Assembly: GCA_020024455.1 (NCBI GenBank)
Contig: JAHHTU010000007.1
Location: forward strand, 1-64,000
Direction: 5' to 3'
DNA: 64,000 bases
Source of the DNA: Anaerotignum sp.
GTDB taxonomy: Bacteria > Bacillota > Clostridia > Lachnospirales > Anaerotignaceae
The position numbers and the translations under genes were made by a program. Below the pieces are notes generated by a model that made no database searches, was not told the DNA's origin, and saw only the letters and a list, made by a program, of their open reading frames with translations. Positions 27,015 through 36,438 of this stretch are shown here, piece by piece. The number at the start of each line of letters is the position of its first letter. The stretch's first letter is position 1.

Positions 27015-28046
27015 TTAAAGTAAGCCTAGTACGTGTTGCATTGCAATACTTACAAAGGAAATTGCAATCCAACAGCAAAAGCCCATAAAAATTGGTTTCC
27101 CACCGGATTTTATCAGTTTTACAATGTGTGTATTCAAACCAATGGCAGCCATTGCCATAACGATAAAGAATTTAGACAATGTTTTGAAAGGTAGAAAAGC
27201 AGCACTGCTGATGCCATTCATTGTGCATACCGTTGTGATGATGGAAGCCAATACAAAATATAATATGAAAAATGGAAACACTTTTTTCAAACTATACTGC
27301 GTTTCCCCTTGTTCTGATGCGGCTTTTTTCATTTGGTGTGTGTTCCAGAAAGCCAATACCAATGTAATGGGAATGATTGCCAATGTTCTGGTCAATTTTA
27401 CAATGGTTGCAATATCCAATGTGTTTGCACCGGGGTGCATACCGTCCCAAGCAGAAGCTGCCGCAGTTACGGAAGACGTATCATTGACTGCTGTGCCGGC
27501 AAACAATCCAAATCCTTCGTTTGTAAAGCCGATTGTATTTCCCAAAGACGGGAAAATCAAAGCTGCCAATACATTAAATAAAAAAATAACAGAAATTGCT
27601 TGTGCAATTTCTTCATCATTTGCATGGATAACAGGTGCAGTTGCCGCAATCGCAGAACCACCGCAGATGGAAGAACCAACGCCAATCAAAACAGAAATAT
27701 TGGTAGACATTTTCATCAATTTATACAAAATATAAGAAACAATCAAAGATGTTGCGATAGTGGATACAATAATTGGCAGAGATGTTGTGCCAACTTTTGC
27801 AATTTCAGATAAATTTAACCCAAACCCTAATAATATAACCGCATATTGTAATATTTTTTTAGAAGTAAATGCAATCCCCGGCTGTAAGCCACCTTTGTCT
27901 TTTAAGAATAATGTGATTACCATACCTGCCAATATCGCAAATACAGGTGCACCAATGATTGGCATTTGTTTCCCTAACAACCAGCAGGGAATTGCGATTA
28001 CCAAGCAAAGTAGTACCCCTGATAGCTTTTCTTTTATGTTCGTCAT
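27015..28046 (-). CDS. YeiH family membrane transporter (UPF0324)
   Basis: The 343-residue membrane protein has about ten helices and belongs to the YeiH/UPF0324 (Cons_hypoth698) family, annotated as putative sulfate exporters. Typical segments are [20 protein letters not shown] (about 127-146), [18 protein letters not shown] and FWNTHQMKK. The ATG at 28046 has GGGGG 9 bases upstream. A LysR regulator gene ends 139 bases upstream in the same direction, echoing the yeiE-yeiH pair of enterobacteria. The substrate is not established. Confidence 0.88.
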   Translation of the reverse strand: MTNIKEKLSGVLLCLVIAIPCWLLGKQMPIIGAPVFAILAGMVITLFLKDKGGLQPGIAFTSKKILQYAVILLGFGLNLSEIAKVGTTSLPIIVSTIATSLIVSYILYKLMKMSTNISVLIGVGSSICGGSAIAATAPVIHANDEEIAQAISVIFLFNVLAALIFPSLGNTIGFTNEGFGLFAGTAVNDTSSVTAAASAWDGMHPGANTLDIATIVKLTRTLAIIPITLVLAFWNTHQMKKAASEQGETQYSLKKVFPFFILYFVLASIITTVCTMNGISSAAFLPFKTLSKFFIVMAMAAIGLNTHIVKLIKSGGKPIFMGFCCWIAISFVSIAMQHVLGLL

Positions 28047-28185
28047 TTTTCTTATCCCCCTTGTATACATCGTATCCATATATTTGTTTATTTTTTATCA
28101 TTGTACTACATTTTTGTATCAAAGAAAAATGATAAATCGTTATTTATACATAATAAAAAATTATCAACCATGCAAAAATGACAAA

Positions 28186-29073
28186 TTAGGAACAACTCTC
28201 GTAAATTTGACAAAGCTCTTCCAACAATTGTCTTTGTGCAAAATCACTACGGCAAACCAAATTGATTTCACGAAATGTCTGAAAATTTTGTATGGGAATG
28301 ACTTTCAAAGAACCTCTTTTTGCCTCAGATAGACAGGTAGAGTGTGCAATCACGGACACACCTAAGTTGGATTGTACCAAGTCTTTAATTGTAGAAACAT
28401 TGTCAATTTCCAGTATGACATGAAAATTTTTGAGCGTTTCTGAACAGCCATATAAAAATGTTTCAAACATACGACGGGTACCTGCACCATGGGGACGGAT
28501 AATAAGGCGTTCTTGTTTCAATTCCTCCAAAGAAACACTTTGGCGGTTTGCAAAGCGGTGTTGTGGGGAAACAATCAAACAAAGATAATCTGTATCCAGC
28601 AAACGGGATTGTAAGCCGTTTTCTTGGATATTTCCCTCTACAATGGCAATATCCACTTCATATGTTTTCAATTTGTTGGTAATATTTTGTATGGTGTCTG
28701 TCAATATGGTGATTTTGGTGTCAGGGTGCAAATTGCAGTAAGTTGCAATCACACGGGGCACCATATTTTCTTCCGCAGATGGTGTAATGCCAATCACAAA
28801 GCGGTGAATACCGTTGCGATGTGCCTCAAAATCATGCAAAAGATTGGTATATAAAGCTGTTTCCCGCCGAGCATATTTTTCCAAAATACGTCCCTCAGGT
28901 GTCAGCACCATGCCTTTTGTCCCTTTTAGAAATATTTTGATATCGTATTCTTGTTCCAATGCACGGATATGTTGGCTGACGGCAGGTTGTGTCAAAGAAA
29001 GCATTTGAGCGGCTTTGGTATAGCTTTGTGCTTCGATGAGAGTTAATAATGTAGACAGTTTTGCGTCAATCAA
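28186..29073 (-). CDS. LysR family transcriptional regulator
   Basis: The 295-residue protein has an N-terminal winged helix-turn-helix (residues 1-65, with SYTKAAQMLSLTQPAVSQHI at 17-36) and a C-terminal periplasmic-binding-like effector domain (about 90-290, starting HRFVIGITPSAEENMVP). It probably controls the downstream yeiH-like gene, as neighbouring LysR/transporter pairs usually do. The closest characterised relatives by context are YeiE and CysL. It diverges from recJ across a 163-base gap. Confidence 0.9.
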   Translation of the reverse strand: MIDAKLSTLLTLIEAQSYTKAAQMLSLTQPAVSQHIRALEQEYDIKIFLKGTKGMVLTPEGRILEKYARRETALYTNLLHDFEAHRNGIHRFVIGITPSAEENMVPRVIATYCNLHPDTKITILTDTIQNITNKLKTYEVDIAIVEGNIQENGLQSRLLDTDYLCLIVSPQHRFANRQSVSLEELKQERLIIRPHGAGTRRMFETFLYGCSETLKNFHVILEIDNVSTIKDLVQSNLGVSVIAHSTCLSEAKRGSLKVIPIQNFQTFREINLVCRSDFAQRQLLEELCQIYESCS

Positions 29074-29205
29074 AAAAACGCCTCCCTTATAGAAATGGTA
29101 TTATAAAAATTTATAATTTCGCAAAAAATATTATCATATTTTATCATGAAACAAATGGATAATCAAGTTGATTTTTTGCACAGACTAACAAAAAATATAA
29201 AATTA

Positions 29206-29214
29206 TGGTATACT
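29206..29214 (+). promoter_or_regulatory. Extended -10 promoter of recJ
   Basis: TGGTATACT is an extended -10 element 22 bases before the recJ ATG; the -35 region (TAACAA) is weak, as is common with extended -10 promoters. Confidence 0.5.
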
Positions 29215-29236
29215 GTCAAAATGGAGGACAAAAATC

Positions 29237-31015
29237 ATGAAACGATGGCAGTTAAAACGAACCAAAATTGATATTGATGCGATAGCGGCTGATATGGGTG
29301 TGCAAAAAGCAACCGCAGCCGTATTGGCAAATCGAAAATTATTTACAAAAAGGGCGGCACATACATTTTTATATCCACAAAAAACAGCTTTGTATCCATC
29401 AGAACAGATGTTACATATGCAACAAGGCGTGGCATTGCTCACAAAAGCAATCCAACAAGGAAAAAAGATTGCGGTATATGGGGATTATGATGTTGATGGT
29501 GTGATGAGTACAACGATATTATACAAAGCAATCACAACGTGCGGGGGTAGTGTGCAGTATTATGTACCACATAGACAGCAAGAGGGATATGGCTTGAACA
29601 AGAAAGCAGTAGAAACATTGGCAAATGCCGGTGTTGCGGTATTGTTTACTTGCGATAATGGTATCTCTGCCTTGCAGGAAGTGGCATTGGCAAAGGAATT
29701 GGGTATGCAGGTTGTCATTTTAGACCATCATGAACCATTGTGCAAAGCAGGAAAAGAAGGCGAATGGGTAGACATATTGCCGTCGGGTGACGTGGTCATT
29801 GACCCCAAACAAAGAAAATGCCAATATCCGTTCGGTGCATTGTGTGCAGGCGGTATATCTTATAAATTTGCAATTTGTTTGTTAGATGCATTTGGGTTGC
29901 GTGATGCTGTATTAGAGCAGGAGTTGCTCTGTTTTGCAGCGATTGCAACGGTATGTGATATTGTGGATTTGTTGGAAGAAAATCGCACATTGGTAAAAAT
30001 GGGACTGTCTGCCATACAGCATACCACAAATATAGGATTGCGTGTTTTGATAGAAGAAACCAATTTACAGGATAGAAACATCACAGAATATCATTTGGGA
30101 TTTGTGATTGGCCCTTGTATCAATGCCACAGGCAGATTGGAAAGCGGGAAAATGGCTGTGGATTTGTTTTGTGAGTCAGATGCCAAAAAAGCAAGACAAA
30201 TGGCAAGACGTTTGGTGCAGTTGAATGAGGAACGAAAAGCTTTGACCACACAGGCAGTAGAGCGTATCACACAACAGATAGAACAAAGCGATACCCTACA
30301 ACAAAAAGTATTGGTATTATATGATGGACAAACACATGAGAGTATTGCGGGCATTGTGGCAGGTCGTATCAAAGACAGATATTACCGCCCTACCATATTG
30401 ATTACAGATGCAGAAGACGGTGCGAAAGGTTCTGCACGCAGTATTGAGGGATATCATATATTTGAGGCATTATTGTCCTGTCAGACGTTATTTACCAGAT
30501 TTGGCGGACACGCAATGGCTGCGGGCTTGTCTTTGCCCCATGAAAATATTTCGATATTACGGCAAAAATTGAATGAAACCTGCACATTGACAAAACAAGA
30601 TATGATACCCGTATTACGCATTGAAAAATTGCTGACATTTGATGAAATACATATGAAACTGGCAGAAGAATTGCGGACACTTTCTCCGTTTGGAAAGGAA
30701 AATCCTTCTCCCTTATTTGCCACACAAAAAGTTTTTATGGAGCGTTTGCGTTGTGTGGGGAAAAACAAAGATATTTTGCAAATGGTATTGTGTGAAGAAG
30801 AAAGCAATATGCGTTTGTCTGCCATTTCTTTTGACGGATTGGAACAATTACAGAATTTATTAAAAGAATTGTATCCGATGGTGGATTGTGATACAATCAT
30901 AAAAAGCGGCAGTTTGCCCATGATGTTTGATGTTGTGTATAGCATTGATATCAATGCATATAATGGCAGGACAAACGTGCAACTTATCATCAAAGATTTT
31001 CGTGTATCAAAATAG
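29237..31015 (+). CDS. recJ: Single-stranded-DNA-specific exonuclease RecJ
   Basis: RecJ degrades single-stranded DNA 5' to 3' in recombination and mismatch repair. The 592-residue DHH-family protein has motif I GDYDVDGVMS (82-91), the DHHE motif near 160 and the DHHA1 glycine motif FGGHAMAAGLSL near 420, followed by a C-terminal OB-fold domain. All metal-binding aspartates and histidines of these motifs are present. GGAGG lies 9 bases before the ATG. apt follows by 9 bases; recJ-apt linkage is common in Firmicutes. Confidence 0.96.
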   Translation: MKRWQLKRTKIDIDAIAADMGVQKATAAVLANRKLFTKRAAHTFLYPQKTALYPSEQMLHMQQGVALLTKAIQQGKKIAVYGDYDVDGVMSTTILYKAITTCGGSVQYYVPHRQQEGYGLNKKAVETLANAGVAVLFTCDNGISALQEVALAKELGMQVVILDHHEPLCKAGKEGEWVDILPSGDVVIDPKQRKCQYPFGALCAGGISYKFAICLLDAFGLRDAVLEQELLCFAAIATVCDIVDLLEENRTLVKMGLSAIQHTTNIGLRVLIEETNLQDRNITEYHLGFVIGPCINATGRLESGKMAVDLFCESDAKKARQMARRLVQLNEERKALTTQAVERITQQIEQSDTLQQKVLVLYDGQTHESIAGIVAGRIKDRYYRPTILITDAEDGAKGSARSIEGYHIFEALLSCQTLFTRFGGHAMAAGLSLPHENISILRQKLNETCTLTKQDMIPVLRIEKLLTFDEIHMKLAEELRTLSPFGKENPSPLFATQKVFMERLRCVGKNKDILQMVLCEEESNMRLSAISFDGLEQLQNLLKELYPMVDCDTIIKSGSLPMMFDVVYSIDINAYNGRTNVQLIIKDFRVSK

Positions 31016-31024
31016 GAGGCAAAG

Positions 31025-31537
31025 ATGGACATTCAATCTAAAATCAGAGCAATCAAAGATTTTCCCGAAAAAGGAATTATATTCCGTGATATTACAACAT
31101 TATTGAAAGATGCAGACGGTATGCAAGAAGCAATCAATCACTTACAATCCGGTTTGGACGGATTGGAGTTTGATTTGGTGCTTGGGCCGGAGTCCAGAGG
31201 CTTTATATTTGGTATGCCTGTTGCGTATAATCTGAAAAAAGGCTTTGTGCCTGTCAGAAAAAAAGGAAAACTGCCTGCGGAAGTCATCAGCAAAGAATAT
31301 GCTTTGGAATATGGTACTGCAACCATTGAAATGCATAAAGATGCCGTACAAAAAGGACAAAAAGTTGTCATTGTAGATGATTTGCTGGCAACAGGCGGTA
31401 CTGCAAAAGCAGTTGTGGAAATGGTGGAAAGCATTGGTGCAGAAGTGGTTGCATTGTGCTTTTTGATAGAGCTGGACGAATTGGGCGGCAGAAATGTACT
31501 GGAAGGGTATCCTGTATATTCTGTATTGCACTATTGA
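31025..31537 (+). CDS. apt: Adenine phosphoribosyltransferase
   Basis: Apt salvages adenine with PRPP to AMP. The 170-residue protein has IRAIKDFPEKGIIFRDITTL (residues 7-26), LGPESRGFIFGMPVAY and the PRPP-binding loop VVIVDDLLATGGTAKA (about 117-132). The length is normal. It is the second gene of the recJ-apt unit and is followed by a hairpin. Confidence 0.97.
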   Translation: MDIQSKIRAIKDFPEKGIIFRDITTLLKDADGMQEAINHLQSGLDGLEFDLVLGPESRGFIFGMPVAYNLKKGFVPVRKKGKLPAEVISKEYALEYGTATIEMHKDAVQKGQKVVIVDDLLATGGTAKAVVEMVESIGAEVVALCFLIELDELGGRNVLEGYPVYSVLHY

Positions 31538-31551
31538 GCATAAGAAAAAAC

Positions 31552-31587
31552 AAAGGAGATTGTTCTTTTCAAAACATTCTCCTTTTT
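31552..31587 (+). terminator. Probable terminator after apt
   Basis: AAAGGAGA pairs with TCTCCTTT, with additional pairing inside the loop (TGTT with AACA), and is followed by TT. It lies 14 bases past the apt stop. Confidence 0.55.
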
Positions 31588-31642
31588 GAAATTTTATGGA
31601 CAAGTTTTCGATATGTTTGGAAAAGAAGTAAGGTGAGTAGAT

Positions 31643-32581
31643 ATGTATGGACAGTTTTTTGTATTGTTTGCGATGATTGCGGTGGGATATTATTGTCACC
31701 ACAAGGGTTGGATGACCAAAGAAGTCAATAAGGGCATTGGCAATCTGGTGATGCAGGTAACCATTCCTGCGATGTTGGTGGCAACCATATCGGATATCGA
31801 AATCAAAGAGGGCGTATTGCTTGGATTTTTCGTGATGATGGTTGCACAAATTGCAATCATGGTGATTTTTGGTATGTTTGTGCGTGTGTATGGACGTTGG
31901 CGAAAATTAGACCACCGTTTGTTCGATATGTTGGACATTACACTGGGTTCTCTGAATACCGGCTTTATCGGCTTGCCTGTGGCACAAATCTTTTTCGGTG
32001 AGATTGGTGTGATGTATATGTCTGCGGGTGTGCTGGGATTGAATTTATATTTATGGAGTTATGGTGTGTTTATATTGGGCAGACAAAAAGACCGTGGCAA
32101 AACCAATATGGGCAAAACATTTTTACATGGGGCAATCAATCCAAACTGTATTGCCATCTTCTTGGGGCTGGGTTTGACATTGACACATACCATTTCCTAT
32201 GTGCCTGATGTGGTGATACGATTTTTGAAAAGCTTGGGCGATTTGTCCACACCGCTTTCTTTGATTTATATTGGTGCATTGGCGGCAAACAATGGGCTGA
32301 AAAAACTGATACAGCAAAAAGAAGCGTTGGAATTGAGCATTATCAAAATGCTGGGTATGCCCCTTTTGGCATGGGCAGTGTTGTTGTTTGTACCGGTCAG
32401 CAATATGGCAAAATCACAGTTTTTGCTGGCGGCAACATTACCGGCAGCTGTGGTTGTACCGATGATGACAGAAAAATACGGCTATGGTGAAAAAATGTCA
32501 TCGGATATCGTGCTTTTGACAACATTGATTTCGGTGATTGAACTGCCTGCCTGTGTTTGGTTGATGGGGTATTTGTACTAA
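31643..32581 (+). CDS. AEC family transporter
   Basis: The 312-residue integral membrane protein has about ten helices in two inverted halves, as in the auxin efflux carrier/bile acid-related AEC family (malonate, malate and other organic acid carriers). NTGFIGLPVAQIFFGEIGVM (about 92-111) and the C-terminal LLAATLPAAVVVPMMTEKYG segment are typical. It stands alone between apt and rplS. The substrate cannot be told. Confidence 0.85.
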   Translation: MYGQFFVLFAMIAVGYYCHHKGWMTKEVNKGIGNLVMQVTIPAMLVATISDIEIKEGVLLGFFVMMVAQIAIMVIFGMFVRVYGRWRKLDHRLFDMLDITLGSLNTGFIGLPVAQIFFGEIGVMYMSAGVLGLNLYLWSYGVFILGRQKDRGKTNMGKTFLHGAINPNCIAIFLGLGLTLTHTISYVPDVVIRFLKSLGDLSTPLSLIYIGALAANNGLKKLIQQKEALELSIIKMLGMPLLAWAVLLFVPVSNMAKSQFLLAATLPAAVVVPMMTEKYGYGEKMSSDIVLLTTLISVIELPACVWLMGYLY

Positions 32582-32615
32582 ATGGATAGAATTTGTAAAA
32601 AAACAAAAAAAGTAC

Positions 32616-32644
32616 TTGCAAAACACACGGAAACGTGGTAGAAT
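32616..32644 (+). promoter_or_regulatory. Promoter of rplS
   Basis: TTGCAA and TAGAAT with a 17-base spacer lie 82 bases before the rplS ATG, leaving a leader of about 75 bases. Confidence 0.65.
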
Positions 32645-32655
32645 TGCTAATGTTG

Positions 32656-32694
32656 AGTACGGGCGGTCCAATGGTATATCAAAGAGATTGTACT
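32656..32694 (+). promoter_or_regulatory. Possible L19 autoregulatory leader
   Basis: The rplS leader has a short closing stem AGTAC/GTACT around a GGGCGGTCC-containing loop. L19 leaders are known in Bacillus and related Firmicutes; whether this matches their consensus needs a covariance-model search, so this is tentative. Confidence 0.3.
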
Positions 32695-32725
32695 AAGAAC
32701 GTCTTTGGGGAAAGGAGGAAACGAA

Positions 32726-33070
32726 ATGGATATTATCAGAGAATTAGAAAAAGAACAACTGAAAAGCGAAGTAACTCCTTTTAACGTTGGTGACACAATT
32801 CGTGTTTATGCGAAAGTTGTGGAAGGTACAAGAGAAAGATTGCAGATGTTCGAAGGCGTTGTTATCAAAAGACAAGGCGGCGGCATCAGAGAAACTTTCA
32901 CCGTAAGACGTATCGCATCTGGCGTTGGTGTGGAAAGAACATGGCCTTTGCATTCTCCTAGAATTGATCGTATCGAAGTGGTTAGACGTGGTATCGTAAG
33001 ACGTGCGAAACTGTTCTATCTCAGAGATAAGATTGGTAAAGCTGCAAAGGTAAAAGAAGTATTGAGATAA
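32726..33070 (+). CDS. rplS: 50S ribosomal protein L19
   Basis: L19 lies at the 30S-50S interface. The 114-residue protein has the family's [40 protein letters not shown] and [20 protein letters not shown] blocks. AGGAGG is 7 bases before the ATG. The gene heads the conserved rplS-lepB-rbgA series. Confidence 0.97.
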   Translation: MDIIRELEKEQLKSEVTPFNVGDTIRVYAKVVEGTRERLQMFEGVVIKRQGGGIRETFTVRRIASGVGVERTWPLHSPRIDRIEVVRRGIVRRAKLFYLRDKIGKAAKVKEVLR

Positions 33071-33082
33071 TCAAGAAAACCT

Positions 33083-33116
33083 GCCTCGATGAGTCATTCT
33101 CGTCGGGGCTTTTTTT
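33083..33116 (+). terminator. Terminator after rplS
   Basis: GCCTCGATGAG pairs with CTCGTCGGGGC (with G-U pairs) around a 5-base loop and is followed by seven T residues. Confidence 0.85.
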
Positions 33117-33151
33117 CTTGCCTTTTACAAAACACGGATATATTTTACTAT

Positions 33152-33181
33152 TTGACGAAAAAAGGGAATTGATGGTATAGT
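33152..33181 (+). promoter_or_regulatory. Promoter of the signal peptidase-rbgA unit
   Basis: TTGACG and TATAGT are spaced by 18 bases with a TG extension before the -10. The -10 covers the GTG at 33180, which rules that codon out as the signal peptidase start. Confidence 0.65.
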
Positions 33182-33212
33182 GTTAAAAGAGAACGGGAAA
33201 AGGAGGGAAACG

Positions 33213-33782
33213 ATGCAGGAAGAACGGCAACAAAAAGAGAAAGAAAATAAAGAATGGCTTTCTACGATAATACAAATACTTGTAGTGATTTTGATTGTGG
33301 TGCTGCTTCGTACCTTTGTCATAGGCACAATTTATGTCAAAGGCTCTTCTATGGAACCGAATTTCCATCATGGAGATTTTTTGGTCATCAATAAACTGGA
33401 AGTATATCTATCAACACCAAGAAAAGGCGATGTTATCATCTGCCGCTTGGATAATGACGGAAACAAAGAAAATATCATCAAAAGAGTGATTGGAACATCA
33501 GGCGATGAGATAGACATTCGTTTAGACGAGTATGGTGTGTATCAATTATATGTCAATCATGTTTTGATAGAAGAACCTTATATTGCCGGCCCAATGACAG
33601 AAAAAGGGAATATGACATATCCTTTTGTTGTGCCGGAAGGGCATTATTTTGTAATGGGGGATAATCGAAACGCAAGCACAGACAGCCGACGCACGTCCAT
33701 CGGTGCAATTGCAGACAAAGATGTGATTGGACACGTGACATTACGCTTATACCCTTTTGACAGTATTTCTGTGATGGAATAA
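33213..33782 (+). CDS. lepB: Signal peptidase I
   Basis: Type I signal peptidase removes N-terminal signal peptides at the outer face of the membrane. The 189-residue protein has one N-terminal membrane anchor (about 12-34), the catalytic serine box GSSMEPNFHHGD, the catalytic lysine box IIKRVIGTSGDEI and the GDNRNASTDSR box. AGGAGG lies upstream of ATG 33213. It sits between rplS and rbgA, the standard Firmicutes order. Confidence 0.95.
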   Translation: MQEERQQKEKENKEWLSTIIQILVVILIVVLLRTFVIGTIYVKGSSMEPNFHHGDFLVINKLEVYLSTPRKGDVIICRLDNDGNKENIIKRVIGTSGDEIDIRLDEYGVYQLYVNHVLIEEPYIAGPMTEKGNMTYPFVVPEGHYFVMGDNRNASTDSRRTSIGAIADKDVIGHVTLRLYPFDSISVME

Positions 33783-33800
33783 AGAAAGGAGACAAAAATT

Positions 33801-34745
33801 ATGCATATACAATGGTATCCGGGGCATATGACAAAAACACGTCGTATGATGGAAGAAACCATTTCATTGGTGGATATTGTCATCGAATTGGTTGATGCAA
33901 GAATTCCATATAGTAGTAAAAATCCGGATTTAGATGATTTGGCAAAAAATAAACATCGTATCATATTATTGAATAAAAGCGATTTGGCTGACCCTGCGGC
34001 AACAGAAGTTTGGACAGAATACTTTACAGAAAAAGGATTTCGTGTGATTCAAATGAATGCATTAAAAGGCAGTGGCATGGCAGAGGTAACCAACATTGCA
34101 AGAGATTTGATGAAAGAAAAAATTGAAAAACTGCGTGCAAAAGGCCGTATCAATGTGCCAATCCGCAGTATGATAGCCGGTATTCCCAACGTGGGCAAGT
34201 CTACATTCATCAACAAATATGTAGGCAAAACGACTGCAAAAACAGGTGATAAACCGGGGGTAACTCGTGGTAAACAGTGGATTAAACTGAAAAAAGACTT
34301 TGAGTTGTTGGATACACCGGGAATATTGTGGCCAAAATTTGAGGACCAACAAGTGGGGCTGAAACTGGCATTTACCGGTGCTATCAATGATGACATTTTA
34401 GATGCACAAACATTGGCAACCGCATTTATCAATCATATGATGGTGGTCAATCCGGATTGTATCCAAAAGCGGTATCAAATCTCTTTTGATACGATTGCAG
34501 AGCCATATGATGTGCTGTGCCAGATTGCAGAGGCAAGAAGTTTTAAGCTCAAAGGCGGAGAGCCTGATTTGGAAAGAGCTTCTAAGATATTGATGGACGA
34601 ATTTCGTGGTGGTAAATTGGGACGGATTACGTTGGAATTGCCGGAGGATATTACCGAAATGCTTGCGGAAAAGGCAGTGCGTGAAAAAGAAAAAGCTCAA
34701 TCTGATAAAGCGAGGAAAGCCGAATACAAAAAAAGAAAGCAATAA
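33801..34745 (+). CDS. rbgA: Ribosome biogenesis GTPase RbgA (YlqF)
   Basis: RbgA is a circularly permuted GTPase needed for late 50S subunit assembly. In the 314-residue protein the G4 motif NKSD (58-61) precedes G1 GIPNVGKST (about 126-134) and G3 DTPG, and the N-terminal IQWYPGHMTKTRRMMEE is diagnostic. The C-terminal tail is basic. rnhB, which often follows in this operon, is absent; decayed mobile DNA begins instead. Confidence 0.95.
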   Translation: MHIQWYPGHMTKTRRMMEETISLVDIVIELVDARIPYSSKNPDLDDLAKNKHRIILLNKSDLADPAATEVWTEYFTEKGFRVIQMNALKGSGMAEVTNIARDLMKEKIEKLRAKGRINVPIRSMIAGIPNVGKSTFINKYVGKTTAKTGDKPGVTRGKQWIKLKKDFELLDTPGILWPKFEDQQVGLKLAFTGAINDDILDAQTLATAFINHMMVVNPDCIQKRYQISFDTIAEPYDVLCQIAEARSFKLKGGEPDLERASKILMDEFRGGKLGRITLELPEDITEMLAEKAVREKEKAQSDKARKAEYKKRKQ

Positions 34746-34775
34746 AAAAGGCATATCTTTTGAAGTTTCCCCAAA

Positions 34776-34814
34776 AGTTTAAACAAATTCAAGAGTAACA
34801 ATTTTGAAAATGCG
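34776..34814. repeat. Diverged intergenic repeat (copy after rbgA)
   Basis: This 39-base stretch aligns end to end with 26825-26863, with mismatches mainly in the central 9 bases and the final 16 bases identical. It opens the decayed region after rbgA. Confidence 0.5.
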
Positions 34815-34899
34815 TTCGGTAGAGAGTGTGAAACTTTTTCTGTAAATAATTATAAATAATATTATAAGAGATTTTTGTTTGAAACTGAAACTTATCGAT

Positions 34900-34925
34900 T
34901 CCCCCAGCATAGCTGGGGGTTTTAT
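34900..34925 (+). terminator. GC-rich hairpin, possible terminator in decayed region
   Basis: CCCCCAGC and GCTGGGGG flank a 3-base loop and are followed by TTTTATT. It stands out from the AT-rich surroundings and may be a left-over end of a mobile element or a terminator for rbgA. Confidence 0.5.
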
Positions 34926-35102
34926 TGGATTCACCCATAAGATGTGTAACAGCATCCAACCGTTACATCGCAATGGCATAACAGGCTTTGTCTTTCCTGC
35001 TATCGACAATATACAACTACCACATTTTGACTGTGCTACATCTAACACAAATGGGCCACCAGCCGTTGTATACTTGATGCTAAAAACCTCCCTTTACAGC
35101 GT

Positions 35103-35300
35103 ACATCTCAAAAACGCATCATTAAAACTTACGCCCATGACAATGGCTTTATAAACTGCCGCTTTTTTGTAAACAATGTATGGCGTGGAGCAAATATTCA
35201 AAGACCCAGCTTCATAGAGAGCGGCGAGGTGTAATATGTCATTACCAAAGACCTCAGCCGTACGGGAGGAAACTACTTACAGGTCGCTTACATTTATTGG
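35103..35300 (+). pseudogene. Relic of a large serine recombinase (N-terminal catalytic domain)
   Basis: One reading frame gives QKRIIKTYAHDNGF, then RFFVNNVWRGANIQRPSF, IESGEV, a TAA stop, and VITKDLSRTGGNYLQVAY. Large serine recombinases of clostridial transposons and phages read very similarly: an NQ..LI..YA...GF block, FYVDDGYSGTNFxRPxF, then V.TVIVKDLSRLGRNYL. The relic has an internal stop, has lost the first catalytic region with the nucleophilic serine and stops after about 66 codons. It is a non-functional remnant of an integrated element. The match is from memory of the family motif. Confidence 0.7.
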
Positions 35301-35405
35301 TTTTTTCAGTTTGTCGCAATTCTATCATAAGTATATTTATATTTTATTCAGTTTTCAAAAAGTGCTATTCTTTATTGTCACTTCCATATCTTTTGATATA
35401 TTTTC

Positions 35406-36191
35406 TCATGTTTTTAACACAAACAAGCTATCACAAATCTGTTTTTTGGTATCTAATAACTTTGTGTATTGTTCTGCTTCTTCTTTATTTTGGGGATTAT
35501 ACTGCACATCTGTAACAGGAATACAAACCAATACATTTTTGTCATCTTGATAAAGTACTTCATATGGAACAGAAATATTTTGTTTGATATCACTTTCCCA
35601 ATCATCTAAAGCAAAATCAGTAATTGAAAAAAGTATTCCTTTTGATTTGGCATCTTTTATGTTAATCACGGTACGTGTATCAAAATTTTTTTCTTCTATT
35701 TGATATTCAGACTGATTATGCCCTTTTGGTGTCAAAAGACCATAATTTTTATTTTTCCATAATATTCGTTCAGGTTGCATTACATAAACCATATTTTCTT
35801 TTTTATTCCATATGACATCAAACCCTAAACATTGAGATACATATTTGAGCGGAACAAACAAACGATTGTTTTTTAATACAGGCATGGTATCCATCTCTAT
35901 TACTGTATTATTTTTTGAAATTTTATGATTGTTTCGTTCCAATTTTATAAAATCAGTACCATTTTGAACAGTTGCTGTTTGGGTAGTTTCATTCCAATGT
36001 GTATCAAATTGCAATTCATCTCCAACCCATCTAATAGAAATCATTGTTCTACCATTTTCATCTATAAAAGGTGCATATTCGTCATTGGAAACCAAAGCAC
36101 CATTTAATGAAATTTTCACATCATCGTGTGCAAATACATAACTTGTGCTCATCAAGCATAATCCCATCACTGCAACAATCCATTTTTTCAT
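35406..36191 (-). CDS. Secreted stalk-domain (copper amine oxidase N-like) protein
   Basis: The 261-residue protein has a signal peptide (MKKWIVAVMGLCLMSTSYVFA, cleavage about residue 21-22). A copper-amine-oxidase-N/stalk domain (about 25-120) follows with ISLNGALVSNDEYAPFIDEN and MPVLKNNRLFVPLKYVSQCL. The C-terminal half (about 125-261) is of unknown fold. These domains are common in clostridial surface proteins and do not imply an enzyme. ATG 36191 has GGGGG 10 bases upstream. The gene lies within the decayed region but is intact. Confidence 0.8.
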   Translation of the reverse strand: MKKWIVAVMGLCLMSTSYVFAHDDVKISLNGALVSNDEYAPFIDENGRTMISIRWVGDELQFDTHWNETTQTATVQNGTDFIKLERNNHKISKNNTVIEMDTMPVLKNNRLFVPLKYVSQCLGFDVIWNKKENMVYVMQPERILWKNKNYGLLTPKGHNQSEYQIEEKNFDTRTVINIKDAKSKGILFSITDFALDDWESDIKQNISVPYEVLYQDDKNVLVCIPVTDVQYNPQNKEEAEQYTKLLDTKKQICDSLFVLKT

Positions 36192-36355
36192 CGAGAACAA
36201 TCCCCCTTTATCCATTTAACTGACTTTTGAAAACATTGCTGTATCGCATTTGAAGAAGGCAAAAACAATTTATAAAACTTGCTTTTCAATATGAATAATT
36301 CTTTCCATAAAAAATCATCTGCCAAAAAGACCTTTCTTTTTCACATTTTATATAG

Positions 36356-36369
36356 TTAGTATTTACTAA
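36356..36369 (-). promoter_or_regulatory. Palindromic operator candidate upstream of the stalk-domain gene
   Basis: TTAGTATTTACTAA is a 6-base perfect inverted repeat with a 2-base centre. On the minus strand it is followed within a few bases by TATAAAAT, a possible -10. A regulator bound here could block transcription of the secreted protein gene about 165 bases downstream. Confidence 0.35.
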
Positions 36370-36438
36370 ATTAGATGGTAGCACAAATTGGTGTTTTTTT
36401 CAAGCAACTGCAATTTTATATTCGTAATGATAACCCAT

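Larger units (their letters stand above)
34815..35405. other. Gene-free decayed region containing recombinase relic
   Basis: Apart from the hairpin at 34900-34925 and the recombinase relic at 35103-35300, I see no gene with a ribosome site or family match. Short open frames on both strands across 34900-35150 show no recognisable protein. Confidence 0.5.

Noticed and set aside
34815..35060. IS200/IS605-type element suggested by the GC-rich hairpin
   Set aside because: No TnpA or TnpB protein motif can be read in any frame; only the hairpin supports it.
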